Shown here piece by piece: positions 1-11,500 of a stretch of DNA of 64,000 bases; the first letter of the stretch is position 1, and each line of letters opens with the position of its first letter. Position numbers and translations under genes: made by a program. A model generated the notes under the pieces. The model saw only the letters and a list, made by a program, of their open reading frames with translations, did not search any database and was not told the DNA's origin. Source of the DNA: Pseudomonas sp. IPO3778 (GTDB lineage: Bacteria; Pseudomonadota; Gammaproteobacteria; Pseudomonadales; Pseudomonadaceae); assembly GCF_013386825.1 (NCBI RefSeq), contig NZ_JACARC010000012.1, positions 21,573 through 85,572 on the forward strand, read 5' to 3'.

Positions 1-2
1 TT

Positions 3-39
3 GGAAGTCGGGGATCAGCCTCGGAAGTCGGGGGATCAG
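3..39. repeat. Short tandem repeat at the 3' end of nicR
   Basis: Two copies of GGAAGTCGGGG(G)ATCAG stand head to tail at 3-18 and 23-39 and run up to the nicR stop codon. They may be part of a longer array continuing left of the window. No function is evident. Confidence 0.5.
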
Positions 40-470
40 GCTTGGGGGTCGTCGATCATTTTGCGTAGCAGGAACAGGACGGCCACGCGTTCGGCGGGGT
101 TGAGGTTGCTCAGGGTCAGTTCGGTGATGGTCGCAGCGCAAGGCACGGTTTGCTGCACCAGGGCGGCGCCGGATGCGGACAGGTTGACCACCACTTTGCG
201 TTTGTCCTGGGCGTCGGGTTCCAGGGTGATCAGTTCGCGGGCCTTGAGGCGTTCGACGATGCCGCGGATGGTCGCCTGGTCGACGGCGGTGGCCTTGACC
301 AGTTCGGTGAGCGAACTTGCACCGTGATCGCGCAGGGCACACAGGGTGACGAACTGCACGGCGGTGAGCTGGGAGTCGCCGACGTTCTGCTGGAAGATCG
401 CCAGGTGGCGCTGGTAGGCCTTGCGCAGCAGGTGGCCGACTTGCTCGGAGAAAACGTAGGAATCAGGCAC
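36..470 (-). CDS. nicR: MarR family repressor, probable NicR of nicotinate catabolism
   Basis: This 144-residue protein is a winged-helix MarR-family regulator: dimerisation helices at the N-terminus, a central helix-turn-helix (about residues 55-80, including DQATIRGIVERLKAREL) and a wing with PDAQDKRKVVVNLS. In P. putida, NicR represses the nicC and nicX promoters and responds to 6-hydroxynicotinate. Here it lies 292 bp downstream of nicX on the same strand, matching the nicX-nicR neighbourhood known from P. putida, so the NicR name rests on both family and context. The likely operators are the matched GCGTATAC motifs in the nicX-nicC intergenic region. Repeats lie between nicX and nicR, so nicR may have its own promoter. 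Confidence 0.85.
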   Translation of the reverse strand: MPDSYVFSEQVGHLLRKAYQRHLAIFQQNVGDSQLTAVQFVTLCALRDHGASSLTELVKATAVDQATIRGIVERLKARELITLEPDAQDKRKVVVNLSASGAALVQQTVPCAATITELTLSNLNPAERVAVLFLLRKMIDDPQA

Positions 471-476
471 GGCAGG

Positions 477-625
477 CTCGCGAAGGCGGTGGTCGATGAG
501 GTGGCATGATGGCGGGGTTGTGGAAATGACTCAAGGTTCTCATTGCCGGAACACGGTCGAAATGTGGGAGCGGGCTTGCTCGCGAAGGCGGTAGTCGATG
601 GGGTGGCATGATGGCGGGGTTGTGG
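477..625. repeat. 47-bp direct repeat pair containing REP half-sites
   Basis: The 47-bp segment at 477-523 recurs at 579-625 with two mismatches. Both copies begin ctcgcgaaggcggt and end ggcggggttgtgg. The second is preceded by a REP-like arm, tgtgggagcgggcttgct. The pair fills most of the space between nicR and nicX and looks like a local duplication of repeat-associated sequence. Confidence 0.7.
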
Positions 626-666
626 GTTGGACTCAAGCATCAGCCACTGAAGGAATCAAATCGAAT

Positions 667-754
667 GTGGGAGCTGGCTTGCCTGCGATTGCGGTGGATC
701 AGCCAGCTCTCTGTTGTCTGACACTCCGCTATCGCAGGCAAGCCAGCTCCTACA
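667..754. repeat. REP pair (BIME-like inverted repeat) after nicX
   Basis: The arms gtgggagctggcttgcctg (from 667) and caggcaagccagctcctaca (to 754) are inverted copies flanking about 40 bp. The element sits just past the nicX stop codon, where it could act as a transcript 3' end or protect the mRNA. The same family recurs at 5702, 17155 and 21721. Confidence 0.85.
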
Positions 755-762
755 GGGGAGGT

Positions 763-1815
763 TTAGCGTGCCAGGGAGGCTTGGGGGGCTACCACGTCGC
801 CGGCGATGACGACGGCTTGGTCATCAAGGTAGACATCGCAATTGCGCAGCGGGATGTCCATGTGGCACGGGGTCTTGCGGGTGCCGCCGACTTCGGTGTT
901 GGGCCCGGTGGAGAACAGGAAGTTGCCGTAGAACGCCCGGGCATCCATGCACATGCCGTCGTTTTTATCGTGCAGGCCCATGGCTGTCCACTGCGCCCGC
1001 GGCTGCAGGCCCCAGCCGATGTGGGAGATTCCGTACACCTCGGGGTCGTTGAAGTATTTCATGTAGTCCCGCAGGTATTCCGCCTCAAAGCCGCCGTGGA
1101 TGTTGGTGATAAAGCCCTTCTCGATCTCCAGGGTGATTTTCTCCCGGGTGTAGGTCTTGAACGGCAGCAGGATGTCGCCGATGTCCAGCACCAGCACACC
1201 TTCGGCGGTTTCTTCGTTGGGCCAGGAGAACAGGAAGCCACTCGGCCAGTGGTCCCAGCGCCCCGGCTCGTCGGCAAAGCCATATTCGGTAACGGACGGG
1301 TATTGCCCCAGCGCCGCGCGAAAATCGCTGCCGGCGCGGGATTTGACGTGGATCGAGCGAGCCTTTTTCAGCAATTCTTCAGCCGCCAGTACCCGCACCT
1401 TGTCTGCCTCGGTGGGCAGCATGCGCGCCAGCACTTCCGGGGGCTCCACCGCCAGCAGGATGCGCGTGCCGGTCTTGAGGATCTGCTCCTGCTCCGGCGA
1501 GTGCAGCAGCATCATGGTGTCAACGATCAGGTCCGCCGCCTCCAGCGCTCGCTGGGCCGCGATATTGCCGGTCAGCGCGGTGTCGCCGCAGTAGGCGGTC
1601 ATGTCATTGCCCATCGCCCGGGGATGGTTGAACGACGGCAACTCCACCGCATACACCTTGGCCCCCAAACGCTGCGCCGCGTCCATCGCGGCGCGCACGG
1701 TACGCGGGTCGGAGTAATGGCTCTTGAGCACGGCAACGCTCTGGGTCGGATCGACCTTCGAGAGCTTCAACACGTGTTCAAACATCTGGGTCAGTTCGCA
1801 ATCACTTACCGGCAT
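763..1815 (-). CDS. nicX: 2,5-dihydroxypyridine 5,6-dioxygenase
   Basis: NicX is an iron-dependent extradiol-type dioxygenase that opens the ring of 2,5-dihydroxypyridine to N-formylmaleamate. The 350-residue product matches the length and the characteristic stretches I recall for P. putida NicX (for example SHYSDPRTV, AMGNDMTAYCGDTALTGN, DEPGRWDHWPSGFLF, and EVYGISHIGWG near the C-terminus). The His, Glu and Asp residues in the C-terminal half probably ligate the metal. The ATG at 1815 was chosen over an upstream frame extension because it has a good GGAGACAGGAA leader and begins MPVSDCELTQMFEHV as in the family. The gene faces nicC across a 307-bp control region and is followed by nicR. Confidence 0.93.
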   Translation of the reverse strand: MPVSDCELTQMFEHVLKLSKVDPTQSVAVLKSHYSDPRTVRAAMDAAQRLGAKVYAVELPSFNHPRAMGNDMTAYCGDTALTGNIAAQRALEAADLIVDTMMLLHSPEQEQILKTGTRILLAVEPPEVLARMLPTEADKVRVLAAEELLKKARSIHVKSRAGSDFRAALGQYPSVTEYGFADEPGRWDHWPSGFLFSWPNEETAEGVLVLDIGDILLPFKTYTREKITLEIEKGFITNIHGGFEAEYLRDYMKYFNDPEVYGISHIGWGLQPRAQWTAMGLHDKNDGMCMDARAFYGNFLFSTGPNTEVGGTRKTPCHMDIPLRNCDVYLDDQAVVIAGDVVAPQASLAR

Positions 1816-1870
1816 TTCCTGTCTCCTCAGAGGCTGCACCAAGATCTGGCAGCGCGCTTCACTCTAGTGC

Positions 1871-1889
1871 GTTTTTATAGCGTATACGC
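1871..1889 (-). promoter_or_regulatory. nicX promoter with probable NicR operator
   Basis: Read on the minus strand this is GCGTATACGCTATAAAAAC. The palindrome GCGTATACGC directly precedes a TATAAA -10-like hexamer, 56 bp before the nicX ATG. The same 19-bp motif (17 of 19 identical) stands in front of nicC at 2054-2072. A repressor bound here would block both promoters. Confidence 0.6.
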
Positions 1890-2053
1890 CAATTAATAAC
1901 GATAAGAACTGATTTCAGGCTTGACTGCAAGCACCACGCCAAAACGTTACCATTCCACACATACCCAATGTTTAGTGGGGTTAACCGGTGACACGGGATC
2001 GATATGGCCAAAAAACAATTTTTCTAGCGCGGGCTTTTCATTTGAAAAAATGA

Positions 2054-4062
<2,009 letters not shown>

Positions 4063-4073
4063 CGGAGACCACC

Positions 4074-4826
4074 ATGCTCAAGCCTTACCGCATCGGCCAG
4101 ATCGTGCCGAGTTCCAACACCACCATGGAAACCGAGATCCCGGCGATGCTCAACGCGCGCCAGGCGATCCGTCCGGAGCGCTTCACCTTTCACTCCAGCC
4201 GCATGCGCATGAAGCAAGTGCGCAAGGAAGAACTGGCGGCGATGGACGGCGAGTCCGACCGTTGCGCCCTCGAGTTGTCCGACGCCAAGGTCGACGTGCT
4301 GGGTTACGCCTGCCTCGTGGCGATCATGGCCATGGGGCTGGGTTACCACCGCAACTCCGAACAGCGCCTGCGCAAGGCCACTGCCGACAACGACGCCAAC
4401 GCCCCGGTGATCACCAGCGCCGGCGCCCTGATCGAAGGCCTGAAAGTCATGGGCGCCAAGCGCATCGCCATCGTCGCGCCGTATATGAAGCCGCTGACCG
4501 AACTGGTGGTGAACTACATCCGCGAAGAAGGCTTTGAAGTGGTGGACTGGCGCGCCCTGGAAATCCCCGACAACCTTGAAGTGGCCCGCCACGACCCGGC
4601 CAACCTGCCGGCGATTGTTGCCGGGATGAACCTGGAAGGCGTCGACGTGATCGTGCTGTCGGCCTGCGTGCAAATGCAGTCGCTGCCTGTGGTCGCCAAG
4701 GTCGAAGCCCAGACCGGCCTGCCGGTGCTCACCGCCGCCATCGCCACCACCTACGCCATGCTCAAGGCCCTGGACCTGGAACCCATCGTCCCCGGCGCCG
4801 GCGCCCTGCTCTCCGGCGCCTACTAA
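4074..4826 (+). CDS. nicE: Maleate cis-trans isomerase
   Basis: NicE isomerises maleate to fumarate, the last step of the nicotinate route into the TCA cycle. The 250-residue protein belongs to the Asp/Glu racemase superfamily. Its two catalytic cysteines are visible at Cys80 (LGYACLVAIM) and Cys198 (VLSACVQMQ), two residues off the numbering I recall for P. putida NicE. The N-terminus VPSSNTTMETEIP is the family substrate-binding signature. A GGAGACC ribosome binding site precedes the ATG. A REP-like composite lies between nicE and nicF. Confidence 0.93.
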   Translation: MLKPYRIGQIVPSSNTTMETEIPAMLNARQAIRPERFTFHSSRMRMKQVRKEELAAMDGESDRCALELSDAKVDVLGYACLVAIMAMGLGYHRNSEQRLRKATADNDANAPVITSAGALIEGLKVMGAKRIAIVAPYMKPLTELVVNYIREEGFEVVDWRALEIPDNLEVARHDPANLPAIVAGMNLEGVDVIVLSACVQMQSLPVVAKVEAQTGLPVLTAAIATTYAMLKALDLEPIVPGAGALLSGAY

Positions 4827-4847
4827 CCCTGCGTTGACAACACCTTT

Positions 4848-4980
4848 GTGGTGAGGGGGCTTGTCCCCCGTTGGGCTGCGAAGCGGCCCCAAAACCGACA
4901 ATCGAGTTCCATCTGACTCAAAGCAGCAACACTACTGGGGCTGCTCCGCAGCCCAACGGGGGACAAGCCCCCTCGCCACA
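4848..4980. repeat. Large inverted repeat (REP-like composite) between nicE and nicF
   Basis: The left arm, gtggtgagggggcttgtccc followed by ccgttgggctgcgaagc (4848-4885), is mirrored by a right arm ending gacaagccccctcgccac (to 4980). A strong hairpin inside the operon could separate nicCDE mRNA from nicFT by processing or partial termination. Confidence 0.8.
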
Positions 4981-5002
4981 GGTGATGAATGAGGACTGAA
5001 AG

Positions 5003-5635
5003 ATGAGCGAACAATCCGCCGACGCCAACTATCAGGGCGTCTGGGGCAACCGCATCGGCTTCGGCAAAAAGTCCGCGCTGCTGATGATCGACTTCATGCA
5101 GGGCTACACCACTGAAGGCGCGCCCTTGTTTGCGCCAGGCGTGGTCAGTGCCGTCGCCGAAAGCGTTGAACTGCTGGCCAGCGCCCGGCAACACGGGATC
5201 ACCGTGGTGCACACCAATATCCGTTACCATCCCGGCCATTTCGCCGACGGCGGCATCTGGGTCAAGAAGGCGCCGGTGATGAAAGACATGGTCGAGGGCA
5301 ACCCCCTCGCCGCGTTCTGCACCGAAGTCTTGCCCCTGGCCAATGAAGTGGTGATCACCAAACAATACGCCAGTGCGTTTTTCGGCAGCAGCCTGGCCCC
5401 GATGCTGCACGCCCAGGGCATCGACACCGTGGTACTGGCCGGCTGCTCCACCAGTGGCTGCATCCGGGCCACTGCCGTAGATGCGGTGCAACACGGCTTT
5501 CGCACCATCGTCGTGCGCGAATGCGTCGGCGACCGTCACTCGGCGCCCCATGAAGCCAACTTGTTTGATATCGACAGCAAGTACGGCGACGTGGTCAGCA
5601 AGCAGGAGGCGATGAGCACATTCAAGGAGCAATAA
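5003..5635 (+). CDS. nicF: Maleamate amidohydrolase
   Basis: NicF hydrolyses maleamate to maleate and ammonia. The 210-residue protein is an isochorismatase-like cysteine hydrolase. Asp30 (LLMIDFMQGY), Lys120 (VVITKQYASAFFGS) and the cysteine of GCSTSGC (Cys153 by analogy with the family nucleophile) make up the expected Asp-Lys-Cys triad. A good AGGACTGAAAG leader precedes the ATG. It lies after nicE across a repeat and before nicT across another REP, so its transcript level may differ from that of nicCDE. Confidence 0.92.
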   Translation: MSEQSADANYQGVWGNRIGFGKKSALLMIDFMQGYTTEGAPLFAPGVVSAVAESVELLASARQHGITVVHTNIRYHPGHFADGGIWVKKAPVMKDMVEGNPLAAFCTEVLPLANEVVITKQYASAFFGSSLAPMLHAQGIDTVVLAGCSTSGCIRATAVDAVQHGFRTIVVRECVGDRHSAPHEANLFDIDSKYGDVVSKQEAMSTFKEQ

Positions 5636-5701
5636 GGTTTCATTAAGAACCGCGCCACAGAGTGCGGTCTTGCACAAAACTGTGAGCCGCACCCGATCAA
5701 A

Positions 5702-5791
5702 TGTGGGAGCTGGCTTGCCTGCGATGGCGGTGCTTCAGTCACAGCAGTCTCAACTGATCCACCGCCATCGCAGGCAAGCCAGCTCCCACAT
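5702..5791. repeat. REP pair between nicF and nicT
   Basis: Inverted arms tgtgggagctggcttgcctg and caggcaagccagctcccaca flank about 40 bp. This is the same repeat class as at 667-754, here inside the nic operon and followed by about 120 bp of leader before nicT. Confidence 0.85.
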
Positions 5792-5912
5792 GAGAAAGCC
5801 GGTGCAACTCCCAGTCTTCTGTCACTGCCTTTGGAAGTCGCTTTCACAGCACTCCGAAGTGCTGAAAAAGCGGCCGTATAAAAACCATAAGTCACCGCCA
5901 GGAGACACCCCA

Positions 5913-7223
5913 ATGCCCATTGCGAATGCAGCGCCCGCGACTACGGTCGCCGATCCGGTCCACACGCTCTACCACAAGATCACCTGGAAGCTGATTCCGT
6001 TCCTGTGTTTCTGCTACCTCGCGGCCTACCTGGACCGCATCAATATCGGCTTCGCCAAGCTGCAGATGCTCGACCAGCTGCACTTCAGCGAAACCGCGTT
6101 CGGCCTCGGCGCCGGCCTGTTTTTTGTCGGCTATATCCTCTTCGAAGTGCCGAGCAACCTCGTCCTGGAAAAGGTCGGCGCAAAGATCTGGATCGCCCGC
6201 ATCATGATCACCTGGGGCCTGCTCTCGGCCTGCACCATGCTGGTCACCTCCACCACCCAGTTCTACATCCTGCGGTTCCTGCTGGGCGCCGCCGAGGCCG
6301 GGTTCCTGCCGGGCGTGCTGTATTACCTGACCACCTGGTTTCCCACCCATCGCCGGGGGCGGATCATTGCGCTGTTCATGATCGGCCTGCCGCTGTCCAG
6401 CGTGATCGGCGGCCCGTTGTCCGGCTGGATCATGGGCCACTTCGACAACATGGGCGGCCTGCGCGGCTGGCAGTGGCTGTTCCTGATCGAAGCGGTGCCC
6501 AGCGTGCTGCTCGGTATCTGGACGTTTTGGGCACTGCCCAACACCTATCAGCAAGCCAAGTGGCTGTCGCCTGAAGAAAAGACCTTGCTGGAAAACGAGC
6601 TGCGCAAGGACGACGCCGACGGTGCCCACAGCAAGCACAGCTTTCGCGACGGGTTCTTCAACCTCAAGGTGTGGATGCTCGGCGGTATCGACTTCTCGAT
6701 CCTGCTCAGCGCCTACGCCATGGGATTCTGGATGCCCACGTTCATCCGCAACGCGGGCATCACCGACACCTTCCATATCGGCATGCTCACCGCCTTGCCC
6801 AGCGTGGCGGCCCTGCTGGGCATGCTGCTGATCGGTGCCAGCTCCGACAAACACCGCGAACGCCGCTGGCACATCATCGTGCCGTTTTTCATCGGCGCGG
6901 CAGCGATGGCCACCAGCACGTTTTTCACCCATAACGTGGTCGCCACCGTGGCCTTGTTTGCGATTGCCTCGGCGGCGATCATCGGTGCGGTGCCGGTGTT
7001 TTTCAGCCTGCCGGCGACCTTTCTCAAAGGCACCGCCGCGGCCACCGGTTTTGCCCTGGCCTGCTCCCTGGCGAACATCGCCGGCCTGGTGAGCAACTCG
7101 TTGATGGGGGTTGCGATTGACGTCACAGGCAGCAGTGCCGGGGCCTTGTGGTTTTTTGCCGGCTGCTTGATTCTCAGCAGCTTCCTGGTCATCGCCTTGC
7201 CGGCGAAACTGGTGAACCGTTAA
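5913..7223 (+). CDS. nicT: MFS transporter, probable nicotinate/6-hydroxynicotinate uptake protein NicT
   Basis: This 436-residue major facilitator has twelve predicted membrane segments and belongs to the anion:cation symporter group. The family signature between segments 2 and 3 is present (FFVGYILFEVPSNLVLEKVG), as is the early motif YLAAYLDRINIGFAKLQM. NicT of P. putida imports nicotinate or 6-hydroxynicotinate and occupies the same operon. The ATG at 5913 follows a clear CCAGGAGACACCCC ribosome binding site; upstream in-frame codons run through the REP and are not credible. Confidence 0.85.
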   Translation: MPIANAAPATTVADPVHTLYHKITWKLIPFLCFCYLAAYLDRINIGFAKLQMLDQLHFSETAFGLGAGLFFVGYILFEVPSNLVLEKVGAKIWIARIMITWGLLSACTMLVTSTTQFYILRFLLGAAEAGFLPGVLYYLTTWFPTHRRGRIIALFMIGLPLSSVIGGPLSGWIMGHFDNMGGLRGWQWLFLIEAVPSVLLGIWTFWALPNTYQQAKWLSPEEKTLLENELRKDDADGAHSKHSFRDGFFNLKVWMLGGIDFSILLSAYAMGFWMPTFIRNAGITDTFHIGMLTALPSVAALLGMLLIGASSDKHRERRWHIIVPFFIGAAAMATSTFFTHNVVATVALFAIASAAIIGAVPVFFSLPATFLKGTAAATGFALACSLANIAGLVSNSLMGVAIDVTGSSAGALWFFAGCLILSSFLVIALPAKLVNR

Positions 7224-7250
7224 TAACAACAACTTATCGGGTGAGTCTCC

Positions 7251-8327
7251 ATGCAAGGTTTCATCAAGCGCTGTGCCCTGCTTGTCGCCGTCGGCCTGTG
7301 TGCCGGTACGGCGCAGGCCACAGAAAAGGTCATCTTCGACACCGACTTCAACGTGCTCAACGATGACGGCCAGGCCTTTATCATGCTTGCCCAGTTGCAT
7401 GCGCAAAAACGCATCGACCTGCTGGGCATGACCCTGGTCAGCGGCAACGCCTGGGTCGACCAGGAACAGGTCGACGCCCTCAAGGCGGTGGAACGCATGG
7501 GCGTGGAAAAGGAAGTGGGTGTGTATTCCGGCGCTGCCTATCCGTTGCTGCATGACTACGCCACCTATGAGGCGGAAAAAACCCTGTTCGGCTCCGGCTG
7601 GCCGGGGGCATTCAAAAACCCGCGCCCCACCAGCGCCTCACAGCTGATCGCGCCACCGGATGGCCTGGCCACCCACACGAAGCTGCGCAAGGAAACCGCC
7701 GCCCAGTTCATCGTCGACAGCGTGCGGGCCAACCCCCACGAGGTAACGATTCTGGCGGTGGGCCCGCTGACCAACATCGCCCTGGCGATTCGCTCGGCGC
7801 CCGACATCGTGCCGCTGATCAAGCGCATCGTGTACATGGGCGGTGCCCTGGAGATTCCGGGCAATACCACGCCGGCCGCGGAGTTTAACTGGTGGTTCGA
7901 CCCGGAGGCCGCGAAGATCGTGCTGCGCTCGCCCATCGAACACGTGATTTTCCCCAATGATGTCTGTGAGAAAGTCACCTTCGACAAGTCAGTGTATGAG
8001 CGCGTGATTGCCCACCAAGGCGCGATTGCCGACCTGTATAAACACGAGTTCGGCCCGCTGTTCGACAAGGACCCGTCGTACCACAGCTTCACCTGGGACA
8101 GCCTGCCGGCGCTGTTTCTGGTGAACCCCGGGATCGTCACCGAGTCCCGCGAACTGTGGGTGGACGTAGACGCGACCTTCGGCGCCGATTACGGCCGGGC
8201 ACTGGGCTACAAGAAAGGCGCGCCGGTGGGCACGCAGAAGGCCAAGGTGGTGTTTGCCGTGGACCAGAAACAGTTCTGGGACGGCTATGTCGGGCTGGTG
8301 ACGCTGCCAACGCCGGTAAAAAAATAA
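7251..8327 (+). CDS. Periplasmic nucleoside hydrolase (IunH family)
   Basis: The product has 358 residues, with a signal peptide of about 23 residues ending AGTAQA. The mature part starts with the nucleoside hydrolase calcium-binding motif in a variant form, FDTDFNVLNDDGQA, where most family members have DTDPGxDD. Further family marks are LAVGPLTNIALAIR, YMGGALEIPGN and the C-terminal TWDSLPALFLVNP. It starts 27 bp after nicT behind GGGTGAGTCTCC and looks like the last gene of the nic operon. I infer that it releases nicotinate or nicotinamide from ribosides in the periplasm to feed NicT. It could also act on other nucleosides. Confidence 0.8.
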   Translation: MQGFIKRCALLVAVGLCAGTAQATEKVIFDTDFNVLNDDGQAFIMLAQLHAQKRIDLLGMTLVSGNAWVDQEQVDALKAVERMGVEKEVGVYSGAAYPLLHDYATYEAEKTLFGSGWPGAFKNPRPTSASQLIAPPDGLATHTKLRKETAAQFIVDSVRANPHEVTILAVGPLTNIALAIRSAPDIVPLIKRIVYMGGALEIPGNTTPAAEFNWWFDPEAAKIVLRSPIEHVIFPNDVCEKVTFDKSVYERVIAHQGAIADLYKHEFGPLFDKDPSYHSFTWDSLPALFLVNPGIVTESRELWVDVDATFGADYGRALGYKKGAPVGTQKAKVVFAVDQKQFWDGYVGLVTLPTPVKK

Positions 8328-8527
8328 CGCCATCCATCACACTCACCCGTTGCGTCTGCGGCAAATGCCAGGCCAACGGGTGCCCCTCTGTGCCTGCCTG
8401 CCACTTTCCTTGAAATACCCCGCCAAACTCCCGCTCGCCTTCTTCGGAACGCCTACGGCGCAGGGCTCGACATAACGGGGTAAGTTCGGTCATCTCTCGT
8501 CCGACGTGCCTATTTCAAGGAGCTTCC

Positions 8528-11500
8528 ATGAGCAGTGTCGAGTCCCGTTTCCTTGCGACCACCCGACCTATTCCGCCGGACGACAGCGCCTTCATCCCCC
8601 GCCTCCGTTCAACCGGCACGCAGCTGCCACTCAACGCTCCGCCAGCCGTCACGCACACCCCTGACGCGTTGACCGAACAGCCACCCGGGCAAACAGCCCC
8701 GCGTGCGAAACACGCCGGTTTCGGCCTGGCGCGTCAAGCGCTGGAAGACTCACTGCCCGCTGATGCGCCAATGCAAGGTGTACGGCAACGCCGCTCTTCA
8801 GCGCCCAGCGTCAGTCGGGATCCGAACACTTCAACCCGCGCCGAGGCCGATGAGGACGTGGCGAATAGCCTGGCGAATGCCGCCGACCCGCAAGCCGACA
8901 CGCCCCTTGCGGTGCCTCCTCAATCGACCCTTGGACAATGGTTGAGCCAATTGCGCACTGCACTGCTCAGCCCGGCCTTTCAAGCCTTTATCCAGGAGGC
9001 CGGCTTTGACCCGTCCAGCATCAAGTTTCTTCCTTCCACCTCCAGCCTCAACGGGATGATCAACGGTAGGTTGGTGAGGTTCACCATCGAGAGTGCAGGC
9101 GGCTCGAATATCGCAATCCGCAACCTGGCCATTGCAGAAGCAAACGTCATCGGCAGCGGACTCCCCGCGCCCCTGTCTTACACTGAGGTCATGAGCGGCA
9201 CGCTGAAAACCTCCATGGTCAACGCGTTCTACGACGACAGCTTCCCGTCCGCGCTCAAATCAGAGAAGGCTCGGGGCCCACAGGCCTTGGCGATGCATCG
9301 CCGAATCGTTGGCGATGTCTATGATAAAGATAACCTCGCGCAGCAACTGAAACGCATCAGTACCCGCCTGGACACGGGCCAAATCACACCCGCAACGCTC
9401 CCTTCTGTATTGGCCACGACCGAGGTCAATCTCCAGCCAGGCTCAACCTATGACCAACTGCACGCAACCGAGCCCGGGGGCGCGGCCAGCCTCGAGCGTT
9501 TCCTGAAAACCCTGGGCAAGCCACTGCCGGAAAACCGCGAGCAAGTCGACCAACTGGTGACCTTCCTCACCGGTAATGTCGACCTCTTTTCCGAAGAGAC
9601 AATGTTGACGGTGGCTTATTCCCACGCACTGAGACAAGCGGCCGCAGGTAAATCAGAGCCCTCGGTCACTGTTCCCAGCCACTCGTTGCTGGGCCGCTGG
9701 CTCGACCTTTATCGCGGTTTGTTTGACCACGAGGCGGTCCAGGCATGGCTGGTCCGGCAAAACGTGGACCCGGGCACACTCAAGGTTGTTCCCGCGACCG
9801 GGCAGGCAACCGCCCTGGTGAACGGCTCCCCGACAACCTTCGACCTGGCAGACGATTCAGGCTGGGCGACTATTGCCGGCCCAATCCTGGCGGTAGGCAA
9901 CCTCATCGCGCCGGGTGCCGAACAATCACTGCAGATGCCCCGCTTGAGCCGGTTTATCGACGTGCCCGTAAACATGGTCGCCCGCTTTTACAATGAGCCG
10001 CCCACTGACACTGCCGCTCAAGCCCTGGAGCGGGCCGAGTACCTGGAACACAGGGGTGCGTTCGATTCCCTGCTGGCCACCCCTGAGCACTCGATCCCCT
10101 CCCTTGAACACCATCAGCAGCAAGCGGCGACCTTTTACGACAACCTTGGCCGCGCCATGGCGGAAAAACGCAGGTTTGAACACATTGTCGGCACCACCGC
10201 AGCGCAACTGCCAAACGCCCGGGCTGAGGCGAAGAAATCTGCCGAGGCGATCATATTCAAGCTCACGGGTAAAACGGTGGATGCCGACACTATTTACCAC
10301 AACCGCTTTGACACGGCCCGCACGTCCGAAGAACTGTCCCACCGACGTATCAAAAGCTCACTGCGCTTGCCGGATGCCTTATTGAAGAACTTCAGTGAGG
10401 CCGACTGGGTTCCCGGCATGCTCGACGCCACCTCGGGCCTGTACACGGATCCTGAGGGTTATGGAGAACACCACAAGTTTGCCCTCGCCCCTTCAGAGGT
10501 GATGAACGAAAGCTGGAAAACCGATCTCCAGACGCTCATGACGACCCAGCTGGATAATTTCTGGGACCAGCACCGTGACGACTTTCGCACGATCCTCAAA
10601 GGCCGGTTTATTGCCCAGGCCCGCCAGCAATGGCAGGCCTACGAAGCGCGTTCCCCGGCAGAGCAGGCAACGCTTGCAGATGAGCAAAAATTCACCCGCG
10701 ACGACTACCTGCTGGTCATGGCCGCGGCGTCGAATGTTTCGGCGGACGAGCGTGCCCCGATAACCGTCGAGCAGTTGCAGGCATCGACAGCGACACGCGG
10801 TGTTGTCCGTGCCTACCCCCTGGACATCAATGGCTATGGGTCCGATATCGTGCGCTTCACCGCTCAGGACGATGGGCAGTACCTCTACTCCAATGGCCGG
10901 CGTGACGGCAGACAGGTGCTGTACGTGCCGGGAGGCGACCCGGACTTTGTTCGCTTCGACTCTCTGGAAAAAATGGACCAGTGGATCGTCGACCAAGCCA
11001 GGGATCCGGAGAAGCGCAAGGCGTTGGCGTCGCACTTCTCGGTGTATGACCGCCAGGACGGTATCAGCTATTACGGGGTCGACACCTCGCTGGCCAGGCT
11101 GGCGACAAACCAATGGGATCAGGAAGAAGGCATCACCATTGATCGCGGCAACATCCGTATTCACGGCGATGTCTTCCAGCACATCACGGATGTCACCGAA
11201 AAACGCATGAGCAGTGATGCGGATCTGGCGATCAAATCAAACAGCGAGGTCATTCGCGACGCTTGGCTCAACGACATTACTGTCGGGACAGGGTTGCTAG
11301 CAAAGTTGGCCCCCACGGGCATCATCGCCGCCGGGGTTGCCAGCACCGCCGCGATCGCTGAAACAGCCCTTGGCGTCGAAAAATCCGTTTCGGGTGACAC
11401 CTTGGCCGAGCGCAGTGACGGCGCGTTGAAAGCGGCGGACGGTGCACTCAACGCCCTGTTTTCCGCGGGGGCAAGCAGCGTTCCTGAAGATCCTTTCGTG

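Noticed and set aside
5892..7553. A 553-codon minus-strand frame opposite nicT
   Set aside because: It lies wholly against nicT and the start of the nucleoside hydrolase gene, both with family motifs. It has no domain signature of its own.
8328..8527. A possible small gene or RNA between the nucleoside hydrolase and the toxin-like gene
   Set aside because: No supported frame, promoter or terminator stem could be recognised in the 200 bp apart from the ribosome binding site of the next gene.
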